Shown here in pieces: positions 6,224 through 11,411 of a DNA stretch of 11,411 nt (the first letter of the stretch is position 1; each line of letters begins with the position of its first letter). Source of the stretch: DAOSWM01 sp035380045. GTDB lineage: Bacteria > Bacteroidota > Bacteroidia > Bacteroidales > Tenuifilaceae. The notes below the pieces were generated by a model, which did no database searches, was not told the DNA's origin, and saw only the letters and a program-made list of their open reading frames with translations. Where the stretch lies: contig DAOSWM010000079.1 in assembly GCA_035380045.1 (NCBI GenBank), forward strand, positions 1-11,411, in the 5' to 3' direction. The position numbers and the translations under genes are program-made.

Positions 6224-8179
6224 TTAGTTAGTAATCTGTATATTCGCTTCTAGCTGTTTCTTAATTTCGATGTTCAACAAATTGGCAAATTCCTCGATAG
6301 TCATCTGTCCTTTGTCACCTTCTCCCTGCACACGAACAGATACAAGATTGGCTTCGGCCTCTTTTTCACCAACAACTAGGAGGTAAGGAATTCGCTTCAA
6401 CTCATTGTCCCTTATCTTCTTACCTACCTTCTCGTTTCTGTCGTCAATCAGGGTGCGAATATCGTAATTATTTAGCAAACTAAAAACTTTTTTTGCGTAT
6501 TCGTTGTATTTTTCACTAACTGGCAGAATTACAGCCTGATCGGGAGCTAGCCAGAGTGGAAATTTCCCACTTGTATGCTCGATAAGGACTGCAACGAAAC
6601 GTTCCATGGAGCCAAAAGGCGCGCGGTGAATCATTATAGGACGATGCTTCTTGTCGTCAGCACCAATATACTCAAGGTCAAAACGTTCAGGCAGGTTGTA
6701 GTCAACCTGAATGGTTCCCAGCTGCCACTTACGGCCAATGGCATCCTTCACCATGAAGTCGAGCTTGGGACCGTAAAAAGCGGCTTCACCAACTTCGGTT
6801 ACTGTTTCCAGGCCCCTCTCAGCTGATGCTTCGATAATGGCTTGCTCGGCCTTCTGCCAGTTCTCATCGCTACCAATGTACTTCTCGGTGTCGTTAGGAT
6901 CGCGAAGCGAAATTTGCGCTGTGTAGTCGTTGAAATTTAAAGTTTTGAAAATATAGAGAACAATATCAATAACCTTAACAAACTCTTCCTTCAACTGATC
7001 GGGACGGCAGAAAATATGGGCATCGTCCTGTGTAAATCCACGAACCCTTGTTAAACCGTGAAGTTCACCGCTTTGCTCGTAACGGTAAACGGTTCCGAAT
7101 TCAGCCATGCGAACAGGTAAATCTTTATACGAACGTGGTTTCCATTTGTAAATCTCGCAGTGGTGAGGGCAGTTCATTGGTTTAAGCAGGAACTCCTCAT
7201 CCTCCGCAGGAGTGTGAATTGGCTGGAATGAATCTTTTCCGTACTTAGCGTAGTGACCCGAGGTTACGTAGAGTTCCTTCTGACCGATATGCGGCGTGAT
7301 TACCTGCTCGTAACCGTACATGCGCTGCACGCGCTTCAGGAATTGCTCCAAACGCTCACGCAGCTGTGCTCCTTTTGGTAACCACAATGGTAATCCCTGT
7401 CCAACTTTCTGTGAGAAAGTGAATAGTTCCAGCTCCTTCCCAATTTTACGATGATCGCGCTTTTTTGCTTCCTCAAGCATTACCAGGTACTCGTCGAGCT
7501 GAGATTTCTTTGGGAATGAAATTCCGTAAATACGGGTTAGCTGCTTGTTCTTCTCGTTACCACGCCAGTATGCACCGGCAATGCTAAGTAATTTAATTGC
7601 TTTTATATAGCTGGTATCGGGCAAGTGTGGGCCACGGCATAAATCGGTGAAAGTGCCCTGCGAGTAAAACGAAATGGTTCCATCCTCAAGGTCGCTTATC
7701 AGCTCAACCTTATACGGGTCACCTTTTTGAGTGTAAGTTTTTAGCGCCTCCTCTTTCGAAACTTCACGACGAGTAATTTCCTGCTTTTCACGCACAAACT
7801 CCATCATCTTCTCCTCAATTTTTGGGAGATCGGAATCGGAAATTGAGTGACCGTCAAAATCAATGTCGTAGTAGAATCCATTCTCAATGCTTGGTCCAAT
7901 TCCCAATTTTATTCCAGGGTAAAGACTTTCAAGCGCTTCGGCCATAAGATGTGCCGATGAATGCCAGAAAGCGTGTTTTCCCTGCTCGTCGTCCCACTTG
8001 TGGAGTTTGATGGCTGAATCGGTAGTTATGGGGCGTGTAAGATCCCAAACCTCACCATTAACGGTTATGGAAAGAACCTCTTTAGCGAGCCTTTCCGAAA
8101 TGTTTCTGGCAATATCCATACCAGTAACGCCCTTGCTGAATTCCCGAACGCTGCCGTCGGGTAGAGTAATATTAATCAT
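6224..8179 (-). CDS. thrS: Threonine--tRNA ligase
   Basis: This cytoplasmic class II synthetase activates threonine with ATP and charges tRNA-Thr. The 651 residues hold a TGS domain (1-61, MINITLPDGSVREF), the editing domain with HSSAH (His73, His77) and CRGPH (Cys181, His185), and the catalytic core with Zn ligands Cys337, His388 and His518. Motif 2 lies around FGTVYRYEQSGELHG (361-375), motif 3 is APFGSMERF (520-528), and an anticodon-binding domain ends the protein. All expected catalytic and editing residues are present. ATG codons also lie at 8188 and 8203. The one at 8203 precedes the predicted transcription start, and 8179 best matches the family N-terminus. It is the first gene of thrS-infC-rpmI-rplT. 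The short leader of about 20 nt leaves no room for a T-box or an E. coli-style thrS operator. Confidence 0.97.
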   Translation of the reverse strand: MINITLPDGSVREFSKGVTGMDIARNISERLAKEVLSITVNGEVWDLTRPITTDSAIKLHKWDDEQGKHAFWHSSAHLMAEALESLYPGIKLGIGPSIENGFYYDIDFDGHSISDSDLPKIEEKMMEFVREKQEITRREVSKEEALKTYTQKGDPYKVELISDLEDGTISFYSQGTFTDLCRGPHLPDTSYIKAIKLLSIAGAYWRGNEKNKQLTRIYGISFPKKSQLDEYLVMLEEAKKRDHRKIGKELELFTFSQKVGQGLPLWLPKGAQLRERLEQFLKRVQRMYGYEQVITPHIGQKELYVTSGHYAKYGKDSFQPIHTPAEDEEFLLKPMNCPHHCEIYKWKPRSYKDLPVRMAEFGTVYRYEQSGELHGLTRVRGFTQDDAHIFCRPDQLKEEFVKVIDIVLYIFKTLNFNDYTAQISLRDPNDTEKYIGSDENWQKAEQAIIEASAERGLETVTEVGEAAFYGPKLDFMVKDAIGRKWQLGTIQVDYNLPERFDLEYIGADDKKHRPIMIHRAPFGSMERFVAVLIEHTSGKFPLWLAPDQAVILPVSEKYNEYAKKVFSLLNNYDIRTLIDDRNEKVGKKIRDNELKRIPYLLVVGEKEAEANLVSVRVQGEGDKGQMTIEEFANLLNIEIKKQLEANIQITN

Positions 8180-8204
8180 AGCTACCATTTTTTGAAAAAA
8201 CATG

Positions 8205-8235
8205 CAAAGATAGTAATAGTAATGTATTAAAACAA
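8205..8235 (-). promoter_or_regulatory. Promoter of the thrS-infC-rpmI-rplT operon
   Basis: On the minus strand TATCTTTG (8212-8205) is an exact match to the Bacteroidota -7 consensus TAnnTTTG, followed by CA. A TTG at 8235-8233 lies 20 bp upstream of it, close to the usual spacing for the -33 element. Predicted initiation near 8200 gives a leader of about 20 nt to the chosen ATG. No other good promoter was found inside the operon. Confidence 0.8.
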
Positions 8236-8275
8236 CCAAAAGGGGTGAATGTTTTGAATATTGGAAAATGTAACC

Positions 8276-8387
8276 AAGACGTCCGATCTCTCAGGTTGAT
8301 AAAGTGTAACGAGATCAGTCTTATAAGTTTTTTCTCCTTCGACCTTGGAATGTCCGTCAGAATTCAGGCGGACGATTCCAACGTCTT
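8276..8387. repeat. Non-coding element with two hairpins and short terminal inverted repeats
   Basis: The stretch between thrS and the helicase gene is bounded by AAGACGT (8276-8282) and its complement ACGTCTT (8381-8387). Inside are two inverted repeats. The first pairs AAGAC and GATCTC with GAGATC and GTCTT (8276-8322) around a 20-base loop and is followed by six Ts (8328-8333). The second pairs TTGGAATGTCCGTC (8345-8358) with GGCGGAC and ATTCCAA (8367-8381), a 14-bp stem with one bulged G, one G-U pair in RNA and a GAATTC-containing loop. It could be a dispersed REP or MITE-like repeat, or a small RNA with its terminator. I see no target-site duplication and no coding content. Confidence 0.4.
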
Positions 8388-8445
8388 TCCCCCTTTTCAA
8401 AATTTCATACCCTTACTAACAAAAAAGTTCGCTAATATTGCCAGT

Positions 8446-8453
8446 TATTTTTG
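8446..8453 (+). promoter_or_regulatory. Predicted -7 promoter element of the SNF2 helicase gene
   Basis: TATTTTTG matches TAnnTTTG exactly on the plus strand. No TTG is found at the normal -33 distance, so the promoter would be weak or need help. It ends only 8 bp before the ATG at 8462, so transcription from it would give an mRNA with almost no leader. A chance match in AT-rich DNA is possible. Confidence 0.45.
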
Positions 8454-8461
8454 AACGATAC

Positions 8462-11365
8462 ATGGACTCAAAACTTTTTAACGGAAAATTCTTCGCAGTT
8501 ACGCTGCTACAGCATAGGGTTCTGGGAAATACATTCAATGCTCATATTCTTCAACTCTTCAACGAAAAGGCCGGAATATACGGAGCGTGCGATAATATTT
8601 CTGTGCATAACTATAAAAAATGGGAATCAGCACTTCCTACCAGCGGCGAAAAACTGCTTAAGCTTATTGATCAGATTAGCGAAATCCAACTGTTTAAGGT
8701 AATTGGCAAAGGGAAAGGAACAATCGTTTCATTCTTCAACGAAGTAGCCAAAAACCAAACGTTATACAACTACCTATTCACATACGTTGACCAACGATTA
8801 TCGAAGATTTTTGACATCCTGATTAGCGAGGGAATTCCTACTTTCCTGAAGGACAAGAAGTTCAACAACATCTACCACGATCAGCTGCTAAAATTGTACA
8901 ATGAAAATGCGCAGCCAATATTTAAATTTACGCGAACTCCCGAGGAACTAAAATACACGCTTCTGGCAACCTGCGAGGGAGAAAAAATCAACCTGAAAAC
9001 AAGTAATAGCGAGGTAATATGCAATAACCCATGCGTTGTTAGGCTAAACAAAAAAGTTCTTCGGTTTGAGGGAATCGATGCCAAAAAGTTGAGCCCATTC
9101 TTCCAAAAATCGCATATTTCAATCCCGAAGCAAACCGAAAAAAAGTACTTCGAAACCTTCGTTAAAAATGCAGTGCGCGATAATATCGTTGAGAACGAAG
9201 GATTTGAAATAAGAGAAAGTAAAATTGAACCACAAGCAGTTTTCTCGCTGGAGCCAACTCTTTCGGGAAATTTAGGGTTAGTGGCTAAATTTTACTACGG
9301 GAAAAAATGGTACCTAAGTAGTTCGTCTTTTCAAAACGAAGTTGTTCTGGATGAGGAAAATGGAACATTTGTTTTTACAAAATTCCAACGAAATCGGGAG
9401 TGGGAAAAGGAGATGATTTCGCGATGCGAAAAAATGGGGTTAGCTATTACGAAAGAATGGGATTTTTTCCCTCAAAAACTTGGAAATGTTGATACCAACT
9501 TAAGGTTATACGCACTAATACACTGGATTAACGAAAACAAAAGCACTATTGAGAATTCTGGTTTTACGGTTGAGCAAATTCCCGGAAGCAGCAATTTCTA
9601 CCTAAACGGCTTTAACCTTGATTTTCAAGCCCAAACATCGCAGGACTGGTTTGATATTTACGGAACTGTGAAGTTGAAGGATTTTGAAGTTCCGTTTATC
9701 TACTTCAAAAAGAATATTCTGAAAGGAATCCGTGAGTTTACGCTTCCCAACGGTGAAATTTTTATTCTGCCAACCGAATGGTTTACAAATTATAAGGATT
9801 TGCTAGCGCTGGGGCAAGAATCGGACAGCCATGTAAGGCTAAAAAATCATCACTTTAAAATTATTGAACTGGTTTCTCCCCAGTGCGCTGATGCAGAAAC
9901 TTTAAGCAACCGGTTCAGAAGCATTTCTGAAACCAGCGAAACCATTATTCCTGAAAAGCTGAATGCGCAGCTGCGAAATTACCAAATTCAGGGTTTACGA
10001 TGGATGCAAATTCTGCACGAGAATAAGCTGAACGGTTGCCTGGCCGACGACATGGGACTTGGAAAAACGCTGCAAACCCTTGCAATGCTCCTTTTTGCGA
10101 AGCAAAAAAATATTTCTGAAAATTCAACCGACGCAAAAACATCGCTAATTATTGTTCCAACATCACTCCTATTCAACTGGCAACGCGAATTGCAGAGGTT
10201 TGCTCCCACATTATCGTTCTACCAATTTACCGGAACGCATCGGGCAAAAAACGCAGGAATCTTCAACGCTTTCGATTTGGTTTTCACAACATACGGGGTA
10301 ATGCGAAACGATATTGAACTTCTGAAAAAGTTCAAGTTTAACTACGTTGTTTTCGATGAGAGCCAAACTCTGAAAAATTCCGACAGCAAAGGATACAAAG
10401 CTGCTCTGCAGATTGACGCAAACCATTTCGTTTCGCTAAGCGGAACTCCAATTGAGAATTCACTGTCGGACTTGTGGTCGCAGCTTAATTTGCTAAACAG
10501 GGGAATGCTCGGTTCGCTGAAGTTTTTCACCGACGAGTACATCAATCCCATTGAGAAGGAAAACGATGAGGGGAAAATTGCAAAGCTGAAAAATTTGGTG
10601 GAACCATTTATCCTGAGACGAACAAAGGAACAGGTTGCTCCTGATTTACCCGATTTAACTGAGCAGGTCCTATACTGCGACCTAACCGATGAGCAAAGGA
10701 AATTATACGAGGAGGAGAAATCGGCAATCCGAAATCATATTATTCAAAGTATAAGTAGCTTAGGTTACAATAAATCAACAATTCTGATTCTACGAGCGCT
10801 CACGCGGTTGAGACAGCTGGCAAACCATCCTCGGATGATTGATGCGGAATCAAAAGCAGAATCGGGAAAATTTCAGGAAATTGCTCGTAGCGTGGAAAGT
10901 ATCGTGGCCGAAGGGCACAAAATTCTTATCTTCTCATCGTTTGTAAAGCATCTGAATATTGTTGAGGAATTCCTTGCCGAAAGCAAAATAGGCTACCAAA
11001 AGCTAACCGGATCGACCGTAAACCGTAAAGAAGTTGTTTCCGATTTTCAAACAAATCCTAAAGTAAAAGTATTCCTAATTTCTATAAAAGCCGGAGGCGT
11101 TGGGCTAAACCTAACGGCTGCCGACTACATTTTTGTTCTGGATCCGTGGTGGAATCCCGCAACAGAAAATCAGGCAATTGCGCGTGCGCACAGAATTGGA
11201 CAGGACAAGAAAGTGTTTGTTTACAGGTTTATTTCAGCCGAAACAATAGAAGAAAAAATTCTTGACCTTCAGGAACGGAAGGCAATTCTTGCCGACAAGT
11301 TTGTTGGAAGCACAAATCCTCTCAGCCTTATTTCACAGGAAAAGGTTTTGGAGATGGTTTCGTAG
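8462..11365 (+). CDS. SNF2-family ATP-dependent DNA helicase/translocase
   Basis: This 967-residue protein is a Swi2/Snf2-type superfamily 2 ATPase, expected to move along duplex DNA and remodel bound protein without true strand separation. The engine fills the C-terminal half. The motif I region is DDMGLGKT (529-536), Ia LIIVPTSLLFNWQREL, II DESQ (632-635), III LSGTPIEN (659-666), V around IKAGGVGLNLTAADYIF, and VI ARAHRIGQ (907-914). All are intact, and motif II reads DESQ where DEAQ or DEAH is commoner. The first ~500 residues match no domain I can name; they start FFAVTLLQHRVLG, and I see no cysteine cluster typical of a SWIM zinc finger. A TTG at 8438 is in frame, but it lies upstream of the predicted promoter. 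The gene is divergent from thrS with no obvious functional partner, so its role (repair, transcription recycling or other) is open. Confidence 0.93.
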   Translation: MDSKLFNGKFFAVTLLQHRVLGNTFNAHILQLFNEKAGIYGACDNISVHNYKKWESALPTSGEKLLKLIDQISEIQLFKVIGKGKGTIVSFFNEVAKNQTLYNYLFTYVDQRLSKIFDILISEGIPTFLKDKKFNNIYHDQLLKLYNENAQPIFKFTRTPEELKYTLLATCEGEKINLKTSNSEVICNNPCVVRLNKKVLRFEGIDAKKLSPFFQKSHISIPKQTEKKYFETFVKNAVRDNIVENEGFEIRESKIEPQAVFSLEPTLSGNLGLVAKFYYGKKWYLSSSSFQNEVVLDEENGTFVFTKFQRNREWEKEMISRCEKMGLAITKEWDFFPQKLGNVDTNLRLYALIHWINENKSTIENSGFTVEQIPGSSNFYLNGFNLDFQAQTSQDWFDIYGTVKLKDFEVPFIYFKKNILKGIREFTLPNGEIFILPTEWFTNYKDLLALGQESDSHVRLKNHHFKIIELVSPQCADAETLSNRFRSISETSETIIPEKLNAQLRNYQIQGLRWMQILHENKLNGCLADDMGLGKTLQTLAMLLFAKQKNISENSTDAKTSLIIVPTSLLFNWQRELQRFAPTLSFYQFTGTHRAKNAGIFNAFDLVFTTYGVMRNDIELLKKFKFNYVVFDESQTLKNSDSKGYKAALQIDANHFVSLSGTPIENSLSDLWSQLNLLNRGMLGSLKFFTDEYINPIEKENDEGKIAKLKNLVEPFILRRTKEQVAPDLPDLTEQVLYCDLTDEQRKLYEEEKSAIRNHIIQSISSLGYNKSTILILRALTRLRQLANHPRMIDAESKAESGKFQEIARSVESIVAEGHKILIFSSFVKHLNIVEEFLAESKIGYQKLTGSTVNRKEVVSDFQTNPKVKVFLISIKAGGVGLNLTAADYIFVLDPWWNPATENQAIARAHRIGQDKKVFVYRFISAETIEEKILDLQERKAILADKFVGSTNPLSLISQEKVLEMVS

Positions 11366-11370
11366 TGAAA

Positions 11371-11411
11371 GTGGGAAGTGAGCGGTAATCAGTAATCAGT
11401 AATCAGTGATC
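11371..11411 (+). repeat. Heptamer tandem array, truncated by the window end
   Basis: Starting 5 bp after the helicase stop codon the sequence keeps a 7-bp period: GTGGGAA, GTGAGCG, then GTAATCA three times without mismatch, then GTGATC at the window edge. The first two units are degenerate, the next three identical. Short tandem repeats of this kind are intergenic and non-coding. The full length of the array is not visible, and no terminator for the helicase gene is seen before it. Confidence 0.75.

Noticed and set aside
8180..8240. A T-box or thrS-type operator in the thrS leader.
   Set aside because: The predicted promoter leaves a leader of about 20 nt, too short for either structure.
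8276..8333. The first hairpin followed by six Ts as an intrinsic terminator for a plus-strand gene.
   Set aside because: No plus-strand gene ends before it in the window, the stem has an internal loop and a large 20-base loop, and the T-run starts five bases after the stem.
8245..8454. A 69-codon plus-strand reading frame between thrS and the helicase gene.
   Set aside because: It runs through the inverted repeats and hairpins, overlaps the helicase promoter region, and its translation has no recognisable protein character.

Overview
This window comes from a chromosome of the phylum Bacteroidota, probably a Bacteroidia-type lineage. The evidence is threefold. A one-protein hybrid two-component regulator carries sensor, kinase, receiver and AraC output, an architecture characteristic of the phylum. 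Promoters match TAnnTTTG with an upstream TTG. Almost no Shine-Dalgarno sequence precedes the genes. The exact order or genus cannot be fixed from the sequence alone.

Layout. Minus strand, 1-1398: a secreted right-handed beta-helix protein with its own promoter and a perfect 15-bp direct repeat of 21-bp period just upstream. Minus strand, 1610-4768: a hybrid two-component regulator with a tetratricopeptide (TPR) sensor. Minus strand, 8179 down to 4973: the translation operon thrS-infC-rpmI-rplT, starting at a near-consensus promoter (8205-8235) and ending in an intrinsic terminator (4921-4951). Between 8240 and 8445 lies non-coding DNA with two imperfect hairpins. Plus strand, 8462-11365: a SNF2-family helicase transcribed divergently from thrS, followed immediately by a heptamer tandem array that runs off the window.

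How the parts work together. ThrS charges tRNA-Thr; IF3, bL35 and bL20 serve initiation and 50S assembly. The infC gene has the only strong Shine-Dalgarno in the window, and it points to an AUC start codon, the arrangement expected if IF3 represses its own translation. The hybrid regulator and the beta-helix gene look like a sensor-target pair, because the 21-bp-period repeat is what an AraC-type activator binds and its proximal copy sits where the -33 element should be.

Most of the window is ordinary core genome. I see no phage, transposase, CRISPR array, tRNA or defence locus. The most interesting points are regulatory: the infC start, the direct-repeat operator, a hairpin between rpmI and rplT, and the repeat elements on either side of the helicase gene.
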